Assembly: GCA_020636895.1 (NCBI GenBank) | Contig: JACJWZ010000002.1 | Span: 372,001 to 436,000, forward strand | Reading direction: 5' to 3' | Length of the DNA: 64,000 bases | Origin: Thermoleophilales bacterium | Lineage (GTDB): Bacteria; Actinomycetota; Thermoleophilia; Solirubrobacterales; 70-9 | In this document: positions 48,895-57,973 of the stretch, in pieces | Layout of the letters: the number at the start of each line of letters is the position of its first letter | Numbering within the stretch: the stretch's first letter is position 1 | The notes under the pieces: generated by a model | Databases searched by the model: none | The model's input: only the letters and a program-made list of their open reading frames with translations | What the model was told of the DNA's origin: nothing | Translations under genes and position numbers: made by a program

Positions 48895-49638
48895 ATGCCC
48901 GAGCCGCATGAGCACCTCGAGCCGCGCCCGGGCGAGATGCCCGAGGACGACGAGACCTCGCGGTTGATGCTCGTCGCCTCGTTGCTCACGGTCGCGGCGA
49001 TCGTGGCGATGGTCCTGCTGATCACGCCGCTGCGCAACGCGATCACCGACGCCCTCAGCGGCGACACCGAATCGCTGCGCGAGGACCTCAACGACCTCGG
49101 CGCGACCGGCTATCTCGTCGTGCTCGTCCTCGCCCTCGCGCACTCGGTGATCTTCTACCCGGCCGAGATCCTCAACGCGGCGGTCGGGTACGTGTACGGG
49201 TTCTGGGTCGGGCTGCCGCTGGTGATGGCCGGGTGGATGCTGAACGGGATCCTCTGCCATCAGATCGGCAACTACGGCGGCAGGCCACTGCTGCTGAAGC
49301 TGCTGCACGAGGACCGCTTCCTGCGTTGGGAGCGGGCGGTCGAGCGCGGCGGGCCGGTCCTGCTGATGGCGCTCCGGCTGATCCCGATCGTGCCGTTCAG
49401 CGTCTGCTCCTACGTGCTCGGGTCGGCCGGCGTGCCGCTGCGGACCTTCATCTGGACGACCGCGATCGGCTACCTGCCGCTGACCGTGATCTTCGTCGTC
49501 CTCGGCAGCCGCCTCGAGGACATCTCCCCCACCGATCCGGTGATCTGGGCGGGCGCGATCGGGATGGTGCTGCTCCTGCTCGTCACCCGCTGGGTCCTGC
49601 CGAGGATCGAGCACCACGGCGAGGAGCCGGCGGAGTGA
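48895..49638 (+). CDS. VTT/TVP38-TMEM64 (DedA-related) membrane protein
   Basis: 247 residues from the ATG at 48895 (ATG 48877 is equally possible). An acidic cytoplasmic N-terminus is followed by about five to six hydrophobic segments. F-Y-P-A-E-I-L-N-A-A-V-G-Y-V-Y-G and L-R-L-I-P-I-V-P-F are the two conserved blocks of the VTT domain, related to DedA flippases. It probably takes part in lipid translocation or envelope homeostasis, but the substrate is unknown. It is divergent from the fusion gene. Confidence 0.85.
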   Translation: MPEPHEHLEPRPGEMPEDDETSRLMLVASLLTVAAIVAMVLLITPLRNAITDALSGDTESLREDLNDLGATGYLVVLVLALAHSVIFYPAEILNAAVGYVYGFWVGLPLVMAGWMLNGILCHQIGNYGGRPLLLKLLHEDRFLRWERAVERGGPVLLMALRLIPIVPFSVCSYVLGSAGVPLRTFIWTTAIGYLPLTVIFVVLGSRLEDISPTDPVIWAGAIGMVLLLLVTRWVLPRIEHHGEEPAE

Positions 49639-49646
49639 TCGACGTC

Positions 49647-49657
49647 ACTTGACAAGT
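49647..49657 (+). promoter_or_regulatory. Promoter/operator region of alkB
   Basis: The -35-like TTGACA (49649-49654) is embedded in the 11-bp palindrome ACTTG-A-CAAGT (49647-49657). A second weak pair AAACT/AGTTT (49672-49696) lies downstream. The AT-rich stretch 49650-49695 is the only one in the neighbourhood. The coupled TetR protein is the natural candidate to bind here. The -10 box is not clear. Confidence 0.5.
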
Positions 49658-49727
49658 TTCTACGGTATGTAAAACTACTAGACAGCTACTGAGTTTATGT
49701 CCAACTCGCAGGGAGGGACTGCACGCC

Positions 49728-51314
49728 ATGGAAGCCGCAACCGCAGAGCCCCATCTCGAGGTCACCTGGCGCGACCCGAAGCGCTACCTGTGGCTGCTCG
49801 GGCTGATCGTGCCGATGATCCCGTTCATCGCCTGGGCTCTGGTCGAGGTCACCGGGCTCGGGATCTTCTGGTGGTTCGGGCCCTTCCTGGTCTTCGCCGT
49901 GATCCCGTTCTTCGACCTCGTCATCGGCAAGGACTCCGAGAATCCGCCCGACTCGGCTCTGAAGTGGCTCGAGGGCGACAGGTACTACCGCTGGTGCACC
50001 TACCTCTTCCTGCCGCTGCAGTTCGCGTCGCTGATCTTCGCCTGCTGGTGGTGGGCGAGCGGGGAGCTCTCCTTCCTCGAGAACCTCGGCCTCGCCTTCT
50101 CGGTGGCGATGGTCGCCGGGATTGCGATCAACACCGCCCACGAGCTCGGCCACAAGACCAAGAACGGCGAGCGCTGGCTCTCGAAGGTCGCGCTCGCGCA
50201 GAGCGGCTACGGCCACTTCTTCATCGAGCACAATCGCGGCCATCACGTCCGCGTGGCGACGGCTGAGGACCCGGCCAGCTCCCGCCTCGGTGAGAGCTTC
50301 TGGGCCTTCCTCCCCCGCACGGTCTCGGGATCGCTGACCTCGGCGCTCCACCTCGAGCGGCTCCGGCTCGATCGCGTCGGCAAGGGCTTCTGGACGATCC
50401 ACAACGACGTCCTCAACGCGTGGGCGATGACCGTCGTGCTGTTCGGCGGGCTCTGCCTCGCCTTCGGGATCGAGGTGCTGCCGTGGCTGGCAGTGCAGGC
50501 GGTCGTCGGGTTCTCGCTGCTCGAGGTCGTCAACTACCTCGAGCACTATGGCCTGCGCCGGCAATGGGACGAGGAGAAGGGCCGCTACGAGCTCTGCCGC
50601 CCCGAGCACTCCTGGAACTCGAACAACATCGCCTCCAACGTCTTCCTTTACCACCTGCAGAGGCACTCCGACCACCACGCAAACCCGGTCCGCCGCTACC
50701 AGGCGCTGCGCCACTTCGATGAGGTCCCCGAGCTCCCTTCGGGGTACGCGACGATGATCGTCCTCGCCTACGCGACGCCGCTGTGGCGGCGGGTGATGGA
50801 CCCGAAGGTCGTCGCCCACTACGGCGGCGACCTGTCGCTGGCGAACGTGCAGCCCCGCAAGCGGAAGAAGCTGGCGGCGAGGTGGGGAACGGGCGCGGGC
50901 GCGGCGGGCGCGGCGGGCGCTCCCTCCACCTCCGCCGCGCCCGCGGTCACCGCCGCCACGGGCTGCACGACCGCGACCGCCACACCCAACTCCGCGACCG
51001 CCGCGGCACCCAACTCCGCGACCGCGGAGCGCGAGATCACGATTGGGGACGCGGTGCGTCCCAAAAGTCGATCTCACGGCGGGGAAGGGCGCCGGGGTCA
51101 AGAAGACGACGGGAGCCAAGGGGCGTCGGCCGCCCACCGCTGCCCCGGCTGCGGCTACACCTACTCGGTAGCGGCGGGCGCTCCCCGCGAGGGATTCCCC
51201 GCCGGGACGCCATGGAGCGAGGTCCCCGCCGGCTGGAACTGCCCCGATTGCGGCGTCCGCGAGGCGAGCGACTTCGAGCCGGTGGGTGCGGGCGCTACCG
51301 TCGGGGCTCAGTGA
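49728..51314 (+). CDS. alkB: Alkane 1-monooxygenase AlkB with C-terminal rubredoxin
   Basis: 528 residues. Residues 1-370 are an integral-membrane di-iron hydroxylase with about six helices and all His motifs: H-E-L-G-H (138-142), E-H-N-R-G-H-H (His168, 172, 173), N-Y-L-E-H (His273) and Q-R-H-S-D-H-H (His313, 316, 317). A low-complexity Ala/Thr/Ser/Gly linker (about 385-470) connects to a rubredoxin: C-P-G-C-G-Y (Cys472, 475) and C-P-D-C-G (Cys505, 508). It oxidises the terminal carbon of n-alkanes. The fused rubredoxin delivers electrons, needing only a reductase. Such fusions are known in actinobacteria. The stop overlaps the start of the tetR gene (GTGA, 51311-51314). Confidence 0.95.
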   Translation: MEAATAEPHLEVTWRDPKRYLWLLGLIVPMIPFIAWALVEVTGLGIFWWFGPFLVFAVIPFFDLVIGKDSENPPDSALKWLEGDRYYRWCTYLFLPLQFASLIFACWWWASGELSFLENLGLAFSVAMVAGIAINTAHELGHKTKNGERWLSKVALAQSGYGHFFIEHNRGHHVRVATAEDPASSRLGESFWAFLPRTVSGSLTSALHLERLRLDRVGKGFWTIHNDVLNAWAMTVVLFGGLCLAFGIEVLPWLAVQAVVGFSLLEVVNYLEHYGLRRQWDEEKGRYELCRPEHSWNSNNIASNVFLYHLQRHSDHHANPVRRYQALRHFDEVPELPSGYATMIVLAYATPLWRRVMDPKVVAHYGGDLSLANVQPRKRKKLAARWGTGAGAAGAAGAPSTSAAPAVTAATGCTTATATPNSATAAAPNSATAEREITIGDAVRPKSRSHGGEGRRGQEDDGSQGASAAHRCPGCGYTYSVAAGAPREGFPAGTPWSEVPAGWNCPDCGVREASDFEPVGAGATVGAQ

Positions 51315-51919
51315 GCGCTTCCACCGCTGCAGCCCGCCCAAGCCTCGCGGAGGAGAGCCGCGCGCAGCGGCGGGACGCGATCCTCGACGCGGTCGGCGAG
51401 CTGCTCGCCGATGACTCCTGGCACGACGTGACGATGGCGGAGATCGCCGGCCGGGCGCGAGTCAGCCGCCAGACGCTCTACAACGCGTTCGGCAGCCGCG
51501 ACGAGCTCGCGCAGGCCTACCTCCTGAGAGAGGCCGGGCGCTTCCTCTCGGCGGTCGAGGAGGCGGTGGTCTCGGCGGCGCCCGACGCGCGGCGCGCCCT
51601 CAACTCGGCGGCGGAGCTCTTCCTCTCGCTCGCCTCCACCCACCCGATGGTCCGCGCCCTCTCGACGCAGGAGGGCGAGGAGCTCGTCGCGCTGGCGACC
51701 GTCCGCGGCGGCGCGCTGCTGATCGGGATGACCGATCGCCTCAGCGAGCTGATCACGGCCAACTGGCCCGACGTCGACCCCGAGGGCGCGCGCCTGCTGG
51801 CCGCGACGCTCGTCCGGCTCGCGATCTCCCACGCCGTCCTCCCCACCGGCCCGCCTGAGGAGACCGCGGCCGACATCGTGAGGATCCTCGGTCCCTACAT
51901 CGACGAGCTGCTGGCGTAG
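51311..51919 (+). CDS. TetR-family regulator coupled to alkB
   Basis: 202 residues from the GTG at 51311, which overlaps the alkB stop codon (GTGA). The N-terminal helix-turn-helix M-A-E-I-A-G-R-A-R-V-S-R-Q-T-L-Y-N-A-F-G is clear. TetR proteins coupled to AlkB are usually autorepressors relieved by alkane-derived fatty acids or acyl-CoA. That role is inferred here from position. A family B palindrome starts seven bases after the stop codon. Confidence 0.88.
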   Translation: MSASTAAARPSLAEESRAQRRDAILDAVGELLADDSWHDVTMAEIAGRARVSRQTLYNAFGSRDELAQAYLLREAGRFLSAVEEAVVSAAPDARRALNSAAELFLSLASTHPMVRALSTQEGEELVALATVRGGALLIGMTDRLSELITANWPDVDPEGARLLAATLVRLAISHAVLPTGPPEETAADIVRILGPYIDELLA

Positions 51920-51925
51920 CCGGGC

Positions 51926-51977
51926 CGCCGAACGGCCACCGAGCCACGTCATAGCGTGGCTGCATGGACGTTCGGCG
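51926..51977. repeat. Dispersed palindrome family B, copy 4
   Basis: CGCCGAACG (51926-51934) and CGTTCGGCG (51969-51977) are perfect 9-bp arms. The interior contains a nested hairpin AGCCACG/CGTGGCT around TCATAG. It lies directly behind the tetR stop codon and before the convergent potC gene. Confidence 0.75.
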
Positions 51978-52048
51978 AGACGTCGTCGGGCGGGAGAGCC
52001 CGCGAGCCGACCGAGCCGACCCCGGCGGCCCCACGGCGCCGCGGTGCC

Positions 52049-52903
52049 CTACGGCGCCGTCAAACCCTCCGCCTGCGCCGCGACGCCCTCGCGCCCTCCC
52101 GTCGGTGCGGCTCCGCCCTCGTCGCGCGTCAGCCGGTGCGCGAGGTAGACGGGGATGATCGAGATCAGGATCACGAGGACGGCGACCACGTTGACGACCG
52201 GGAGCTGGTTGGGCCGAGAGAAGTTCTGGAAGATCCACAGCGGCAACGTCTGCTCGCCGGTGCCGGCGGTGAAAGTGGTGACGATGATCTCGTCGAAGGA
52301 GAGGCCGAACGCAAGGAGGCCGCCCGCGACGAGCGCGGTGCGGATGTTGGGCAGGGTGACGCGCCGGAACGTCATCCACGGCGTCGCCCCGAGGTCCGCG
52401 GACGCCTCCTCCAGGTTCCCCGAGAGCCGCCGGAAACGGGCGACGACGTTGTTGTAGACGACGACGATGCAGAAGGTGGCGTGCGCGACCACCACCGTGA
52501 ACAGGCTCAGGCCGATGTCGAGGAACTCGGTGAACGTCGCGTTCAGCGCGACGCCGGTGACGATCCCCGGGAGCGCGATCGGCAGGATCACCAGGAACGA
52601 GATCGTCTCGCGGCCGAAGAAGGAGTAACGGGCTACGGCCATCGAGGCGAGCGTGCCGAGGACGAGCGCGAGGGTCGTCGCCAGCGCGCCGACCTTGAGC
52701 GAGAGCAGGAAGGCGTCGCGGGCGCCGTCGTTGGTGATCGCGTCGCTGAACCACTGCAGCGTGAATCCGGGCGGTGGCCACTCCAGCACCCTCGAGGTGT
52801 TGAAGGCGTAGATGAAGATGATCAGCAGCGGGATGTAGATGAACAGGAGCGTCAGCCCCGAGAGACCCCGCAGCATCAGATCGGCGCGTCGCGAGAGCCT
52901 CAT
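52049..52903 (-). CDS. potC: Polyamine-type ABC transporter permease (PotC-like)
   Basis: 284 residues with six transmembrane helices and the cytoplasmic EAA loop E-E-A-S-A-D-L-G-A-T-P-W that docks on the ATPase. It is the second permease of a potA-potD-potB-potC operon on the minus strand. The start ATG overlaps the potB stop codon (ATGA, 52900-52903). The substrate is inferred as spermidine/putrescine from the overall family. Other cationic or amide compounds are possible. Confidence 0.88.
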   Translation of the reverse strand: MRLSRRADLMLRGLSGLTLLFIYIPLLIIFIYAFNTSRVLEWPPPGFTLQWFSDAITNDGARDAFLLSLKVGALATTLALVLGTLASMAVARYSFFGRETISFLVILPIALPGIVTGVALNATFTEFLDIGLSLFTVVVAHATFCIVVVYNNVVARFRRLSGNLEEASADLGATPWMTFRRVTLPNIRTALVAGGLLAFGLSFDEIIVTTFTAGTGEQTLPLWIFQNFSRPNQLPVVNVVAVLVILISIIPVYLAHRLTRDEGGAAPTGGREGVAAQAEGLTAP

Positions 52904-53793
52904 ACGTGCTCGAACGCCCCCAGCCTCCGGGCGATCAGGAGGTAGATGATCATGATCACGATCGGGACAACGGCGAACGCCGCCGCGAACGGCGGGTTCG
53001 TGGTGAAGTTCGCGTAGACGACCGTGCCTATGAACTGGTTCTTGCTGACCAGCGAGACGGCGATGAAGTCACCGAGGGTGAGCGAGAACGTGAAGATCGA
53101 GCCGGCGACGATCGCCGGGAAGACGAGCGGCCAGATGACACGTTTGACCGTCGTCCACGGATGCGCGCCGAGGTCCTCCGACGCGCTCAGAAGCGAATCC
53201 GGGATCCGCTCCAGCCCCGCGTAGATCGGGATGATCATGTACGGGAGCCAGATGTAGGCCATGACCAGCCAGACGGCCGCGTTGCCCGAGGGACCCGAGA
53301 GCCCGATCGGGTTCAGGACCCAGTTGAGCGGGCCGTCCTCGCTGAGGATCGTCCGCCACGCGTAGACCTTGACCAGGTACGAGGACCACAGCGGCATCAG
53401 CACCGCGACGACGAGCAGGCCCTTCGTCCGCCCCCGCGCCACCTTCGCCATGAAGAACGCGAGCGGGAGCGCCAGCAGCGCGTCGGTGACCGTGACGAGC
53501 GCCGCGATCCCCACCGTGCGCAGCGTGATGGTGCGGTAGACGTCGTTGTCCAGCAGCTCCTTGAAGTTGTCGAGCGAGTAGGTCTGCTGGACCGCCTGAG
53601 TGGTCTCGCCGAGGCTCCAGAAGGAGGCCACCAGGAGGACCGCGAGCGACCCCAGGTAACCGACGACCAGCCAGCCCACCGGGCCGGCCAGCAGCGCGCC
53701 GAGCTGCAGGCGGGGGCGGCCATGGAAGAGGCCGGCGAGCGTTCTGCCCACCGACCTCCGTGGCCCCGGCGCGGCTACGCCGGATGCTTCCAT
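52900..53793 (-). CDS. potB: Polyamine-type ABC transporter permease (PotB-like)
   Basis: 297 residues with six transmembrane helices preceded by a basic N-terminus. The EAA loop reads S-A-S-E-D-L-G-A-H-P-W. Q-T-Y-S-L-D-N-F near residue 90 is typical of PotB/PotH-type permeases. It is 32 bases after the binding-protein gene and overlaps potC by four bases. Confidence 0.88.
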   Translation of the reverse strand: MEASGVAAPGPRRSVGRTLAGLFHGRPRLQLGALLAGPVGWLVVGYLGSLAVLLVASFWSLGETTQAVQQTYSLDNFKELLDNDVYRTITLRTVGIAALVTVTDALLALPLAFFMAKVARGRTKGLLVVAVLMPLWSSYLVKVYAWRTILSEDGPLNWVLNPIGLSGPSGNAAVWLVMAYIWLPYMIIPIYAGLERIPDSLLSASEDLGAHPWTTVKRVIWPLVFPAIVAGSIFTFSLTLGDFIAVSLVSKNQFIGTVVYANFTTNPPFAAAFAVVPIVIMIIYLLIARRLGAFEHV

Positions 53794-53825
53794 TCAGCCG
53801 TCCCTGTCCTGCCGGTGGCCGTGGC

Positions 53826-55022
53826 TTAGCCCTTCACCTCCGTCCAGCCCTGGACCCAGTCGTCGTACGTCTTGCAGACGTCACCACGGTCATCACCGCA
53901 ATCCGACAGCGGCGTGGTCCAGTAGTAGAGGTCGTCGAGGTACTGCGAGCCATCGGCGTCGTAGATCTCGCAGTGATTCGGATCCGACGTGAAGTCGCAG
54001 GCCTTCGAGTTGGCCGGCGCCTCGCCGAACCACTCAGCGACCTCGGCGTTCACCTTCGGGGAGATGATCCAGTCCATCCACTCGTACATGCAGTTCGGAT
54101 GCTGCGACTCCGAGCTGATCATCCACGTGTCGGACCAACCGGTCGAACCCTCCTTGGGGACGACCGCATCGACGGGCTGGTTGTCGCCCTGCAGGAGCTG
54201 GTTGATCACCTGCCAGGTCGTGCCCACGACGCTGTCGCCGTTGGTGAAGGCGCTGATCTCCTTCGTGTAGTCGGACCAGTACTCACCGATGTACTCGTTC
54301 TGCGTCTTTAGCAGGTCGATCGCCGCGTTGAACTGATCGTCGTCGAGCTCGTACGGGTTGGTGATCCCGAGGTCGGGCTGCGTCGCCATCAGGTACAGCG
54401 CCGCGTCGGCGATGTAGATCGGGCTGTCGTAGGCCGTGACCTTCCCCTTGTACTTCTCGAGCTCGGCCTCGTCGAACACCGCGCTCAGCGATTCCGCCTG
54501 CGGCTTCACGACGTCGAGGTTCGACATCAGCAGGTTCGCCCCGCGACCGTGCGGGATGCCGTACATCTGCCCGTCGACGCTGTTGTAGGGCTGATCCTTC
54601 AGGCCCGGGAACACGTCCTTGTAGTTGGGCACGAGATCGGTGTTGACCGGATCGACGTCACCGTTGTCGATCAGGCGCAGCGTCGCGTCGCCGGAAGCCG
54701 ACACGCCGTCGTACTCACCGGTCCGCATCAGCGAGACCATCTCGTCCGACGTGTTCCCGATCTTGACGTTGACCTCACATCCGGTCTTCTTCTCGAACGG
54801 GGTCACCCAGTCGACCTTCGGATCCGTCGAGCCGTCCTCGCAGTAGCCGGCCCAGCAGATCAGGTTCAGCTCCCCCTCACCCTCGCCGACCGTGGTCAGC
54901 TCCTCGCCGGTCGAGCCGCCGTCATCGCTGCTTCCGCAGCCGGCGCCGAACGCGACGATGAAGGCACAGATGCCCAGCACGGCCAGCCACGCCCAGCGTG
55001 ATGGACTCGCGTTGCCCCTCAT
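53826..55022 (-). CDS. potD: Polyamine-type substrate-binding lipoprotein (PotD-like)
   Basis: 398 residues. A lipoprotein signal ends with V-A-F-G-A-G-C (Cys29), then a Gly/Ser/Asp linker. The mature start L-N-L-I-C-W-A-G-Y, followed by W-V-T-P-F-E-K-K-T-G-C, matches PotD/PotF binding proteins, where the first strand ends in a W-x-x-Y/W polyamine contact. It is larger than Escherichia PotD because of extra Cys-containing loops near the C-terminus (D-C-G-D-D-R-G-D-V-C). It sits outside the membrane and feeds PotBC. It is three bases after potA. Confidence 0.9.
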   Translation of the reverse strand: MRGNASPSRWAWLAVLGICAFIVAFGAGCGSSDDGGSTGEELTTVGEGEGELNLICWAGYCEDGSTDPKVDWVTPFEKKTGCEVNVKIGNTSDEMVSLMRTGEYDGVSASGDATLRLIDNGDVDPVNTDLVPNYKDVFPGLKDQPYNSVDGQMYGIPHGRGANLLMSNLDVVKPQAESLSAVFDEAELEKYKGKVTAYDSPIYIADAALYLMATQPDLGITNPYELDDDQFNAAIDLLKTQNEYIGEYWSDYTKEISAFTNGDSVVGTTWQVINQLLQGDNQPVDAVVPKEGSTGWSDTWMISSESQHPNCMYEWMDWIISPKVNAEVAEWFGEAPANSKACDFTSDPNHCEIYDADGSQYLDDLYYWTTPLSDCGDDRGDVCKTYDDWVQGWTEVKG

Positions 55023-55025
55023 CTC

Positions 55026-56081
55026 CTACTCCTCCTCTGTTGATGTCTCATTGCCTGATTGAGCGCCGACCGCGACCGCGTGCTCGGGCCGCCAGCCGAC
55101 GCGAACCTGCCTACCCGGCAGGTCCTCGTCCTCGTGTGAAGTCGTTTCCGCGTTCTGCCGCGCGACCTGGACCTCGCCGCCCTCGTCGAGCGCGACGTGG
55201 AAGCGCGTGACCATGCCCGCGTAGGAGACCTGCCGGATCGTCCCGCTCTCCACCTGCAGGCCCTCCCCACCCTCGCCGTCGGCGAGCACCCGGATCTTCT
55301 CCGGCCGGATCGAGAAGTCGCCTCCGGGCCGCTCGACTATGTTCGAGATGCCGACGAAGCCGGCGACGAACGCGTTGTCGGGGCTCTCGTAGACCGCCTC
55401 GGGCTCGCCGATCTGCTCGATCCCGCCCTCGTTGACGACGGCGATGCGGTCCGACATCGTCAGCGCCTCCTCCTGGTCGTGCGTGACGTAGACGAACGTG
55501 ATCCCGACCTCGCGCTGGATCCGCTTGAGCTCGATCTGGAGCTGCTGGCGAAGCTTCAGGTCGAGCGCTCCGAGGGGCTCGTCGAGCAGCAGCACCCGGG
55601 GCCGGTTGACGATCGCCCGGGCGAGCGCGACCCGCTGCCGCTGGCCCCCGGATAGCTCCGTCGGCTTGCGGCCCCCGTAGCCGGAGAGGCGGACCATCTC
55701 GAGCGCGGCATCGCGGCGCTCGGCGCGCTCGCCCTTCGCGACCTTGGCGATCCGCAGCCCGTACTCGACGTTCTCCGCGACGCTCATGTGCGGGAAGAGC
55801 GCGTAGTCCTGGAAGACCGTGTTGACGTCGCGGTCGTAGGCGGGGAGCGTGGTCACGTCGCGCCCGGCGACCTCCACCGTGCCGCGATCGGGGACCTCGA
55901 AGCCGGCGATCATCCGCAGCATCGTCGTCTTCCCCGAGCCCGAGGGGCCGAGCATCGTGAAGAACTCGTTGTGGCGGATGTCGAGGTCGACGTCGGCGAC
56001 CGCGACGACGTCGCCGTAGGTCCGGCGCACTCCCTTCAACCGCACGTCGACCCGCTCCTCCGGCTGGCCGACTTCTGTCAC
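55026..56081 (-). CDS. potA: Polyamine-type ABC transporter ATPase (PotA-like)
   Basis: About 351 residues. Walker A G-P-S-G-S-G-K-T-T, signature L-S-G-G-Q-R-Q-R-V-A-L-A-R-A, Walker B V-L-L-L-D-E-P, and H-loop T-H-D-Q-E-E-A are all intact. A TOBE domain follows (about 260-351) with S-I-R-P-E-K-I. The start is uncertain: the GTG at 56081 is the best codon, though AGAGGAG lies 18 bases upstream, and a TTG at 56180 would add 33 residues. First gene of the potADBC operon. Confidence 0.9.
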   Translation of the reverse strand: MTEVGQPEERVDVRLKGVRRTYGDVVAVADVDLDIRHNEFFTMLGPSGSGKTTMLRMIAGFEVPDRGTVEVAGRDVTTLPAYDRDVNTVFQDYALFPHMSVAENVEYGLRIAKVAKGERAERRDAALEMVRLSGYGGRKPTELSGGQRQRVALARAIVNRPRVLLLDEPLGALDLKLRQQLQIELKRIQREVGITFVYVTHDQEEALTMSDRIAVVNEGGIEQIGEPEAVYESPDNAFVAGFVGISNIVERPGGDFSIRPEKIRVLADGEGGEGLQVESGTIRQVSYAGMVTRFHVALDEGGEVQVARQNAETTSHEDEDLPGRQVRVGWRPEHAVAVGAQSGNETSTEEE

Positions 56082-56213
56082 CTGATGATCGGAGACGGGC
56101 TCCTCTTTTCCCCTCTGGACGGGCGGGACGAAGGCGACGCTATCCCACAGCGCGCCTGCGTGGCTTACGCCCTCGGACAAAGTTGGCGGGAGGCGTTGGC
56201 CGCAGCGGCGAAG

Positions 56214-57215
56214 TCAGATCGCCCGCCAGGCGACCGGGTCGGTGCCCTTGACCCGCTCCGCCTGCCCGAGCACCGCGAGGTGGTCGAGGTAGGCGAGCGC
56301 GAGCTGCAGCCCCCAGGCGGCGGCCGGCCCGCTCGGGCGCTCCTCGCCGAGCAGGTCGGGAACCACCTCGAAGGCGGTGCGATCGCCCTTCGCGAGCGAG
56401 GCGCGGACTCGGTCGAGCTGCTCGGCGACCAGCTTCCTGTTCGCCTCGATCTTGGCGCCGACATCCCGGAAGGGGCGTCCGTGGCCCGAGAGGCAGAGGC
56501 GGACGTCGAGCTCATCGACCGTGTCCAGCGAGTCGAGGAACTCGCCGACCGGATCGGGGGTGTGCCCGTAGTCGAAGAAGAGCGACACCCGGCCGAGCAG
56601 GTGATCACCGGAGATCAGGACGCCGCTCTCCGGCTCGTGGAGCACGACGTGGGAGGGCGCGTGCCCCGGCGTCTCGTAGACGTTGAAGAAGCCGAGGTCC
56701 GTCGCCACGGAGACGCCCTCGACGAGCTCGCGGTCGGGCGCGACGACCCGGGCGACCAGCGGCTCCTCGTCCTTGCGGCTCGACTCGTAGCGCTCGAGCG
56801 CGGCGGCCGGCACGCCGCTCTGGCGGGCGACCTCGATGCGCCGCTCGAGGGCCTTGTCGGGATCCTCGGCGAGGGTGCGGATGTGACCCCAGGCCGGGTG
56901 CATCCAGAGCTCGCAGCCGGCGGCGTCGACGATCGGGCCGGCGAGGCCGTAGTGGTCGGTGTGGGCGTGGGTGCAGACGAGCAGGCGAACGTCGGTGAGC
57001 TTCAGCTTCGCCTGGCCGAGGGCGAGCTCGAGCTGATGGAGCCCGTCCTCGCCGGCGACCCCGGTGTCGACGAGCACGACCCCGTCGCCGCGATCGAGCG
57101 CCCAGGCGTTGACGTGCGGGACGCCCGGCCAAGGGCACGGCAGCCGCAGGCGCCAAACGCCCGGGAGCACCTTCTCGCTGCGGGCGACCTCGTTGCGGGC
57201 GTCGGCGGAACTCAT
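56214..57215 (-). CDS. Metallo-beta-lactamase-fold hydrolase with C-terminal helical extension
   Basis: 333 residues. The metal motif T-H-A-H-T-D-H-Y-G, then P-G-H-A-P-S-H, I-S-G-D-H-L-L (Asp) and L-S-G-H-G-R-P complete a binuclear site. A C-terminal helical domain of about 80 residues is present, as in LACTB2-like and similar proteins. The substrate could be a thioester or lactone. It is cytosolic. It is divergent from another MBL gene and co-directional with the pot operon, 132 bases upstream. Confidence 0.87.
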   Translation of the reverse strand: MSSADARNEVARSEKVLPGVWRLRLPCPWPGVPHVNAWALDRGDGVVLVDTGVAGEDGLHQLELALGQAKLKLTDVRLLVCTHAHTDHYGLAGPIVDAAGCELWMHPAWGHIRTLAEDPDKALERRIEVARQSGVPAAALERYESSRKDEEPLVARVVAPDRELVEGVSVATDLGFFNVYETPGHAPSHVVLHEPESGVLISGDHLLGRVSLFFDYGHTPDPVGEFLDSLDTVDELDVRLCLSGHGRPFRDVGAKIEANRKLVAEQLDRVRASLAKGDRTAFEVVPDLLGEERPSGPAAAWGLQLALAYLDHLAVLGQAERVKGTDPVAWRAI

Positions 57216-57269
57216 CAGCTGCTCGGTTTGCCAACACTACTCACTGACGTCGCCATAGAATCGCCGCGG

Positions 57270-57956
57270 GTGACAGCGCAACGCACGGAGAACTCGGTGC
57301 GGATCTCCCGCTTCGGGATGGTCAACGCCTACCTGGTCCGCGAGGACGACGGGCTGACGCTGGTCGATACAGCGATCCCCGGCAGCGCGAAGGCGATAAT
57401 CGCCGGCGCCGAAGAGCTCGGCGCACCCATCGTCCGCGTGGTCCTCACCCACGCCCATAGTGACCACATCGGCTCCCTCGACGCCCTCGCGGCGAAGCTC
57501 CCCGACGCCGAGGTCCTGATCTCCTCGCGCGATGCCCGCCTCCTCGCCAAGGACAAGACCATGGACACCGACGAACCGGAGAGCAAGCTCAGGGGCTCCT
57601 ACCCCGGGGCGAAGACCCGGCCCACACGGACGCTCGACCCCGGCGAGTCCGTCGGCTCACTCGAGGTGATCGCCGCCCCCGGGCACACCCCCGGCCACCT
57701 CGCCCTTCTCGATCCCCGCGACGGCACCTTGATCTGCGGGGACGCCTACTCGACGCTTTTCGGCGTCGCGACGTCGGCCAAGGTGAACCCCCGCTTCCCC
57801 CTCCCCGGCTTCGCGACGTGGCACAAGCCGACCGCCCTCGCATCGGCGAAGACACTGCGGGCGCGCGAGCCGACGGCGCTCGCCCCGGGGCACGGGCCGA
57901 TCATCACCGATCCGCTCGCGGCGATGGACGCGGCCATCGCCAAGGCCGGCGGCTAG
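57270..57956 (+). CDS. Metallo-beta-lactamase-fold hydrolase
   Basis: 228 residues from a GTG at 57270. H-A-H-S-D-H-I-G, A-P-G-H-T-P-G-H, C-G-D-A-Y (Asp) and L-A-P-G-H-G-P are in canonical order. The N-terminus R-F-G-M-V-N-A-Y-L-V is the usual first strand. A -10-like TAGAAT (57256-57261) lies eight bases before the GTG and no ribosome binding site is visible, so the mRNA may be leaderless. It is divergent from the larger MBL gene with 54 bases between them. It converges with the desaturase. Confidence 0.87.
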   Translation: MTAQRTENSVRISRFGMVNAYLVREDDGLTLVDTAIPGSAKAIIAGAEELGAPIVRVVLTHAHSDHIGSLDALAAKLPDAEVLISSRDARLLAKDKTMDTDEPESKLRGSYPGAKTRPTRTLDPGESVGSLEVIAAPGHTPGHLALLDPRDGTLICGDAYSTLFGVATSAKVNPRFPLPGFATWHKPTALASAKTLRAREPTALAPGHGPIITDPLAAMDAAIAKAGG

Positions 57957-57973
57957 CTGGGGGTGCGGGTGCC

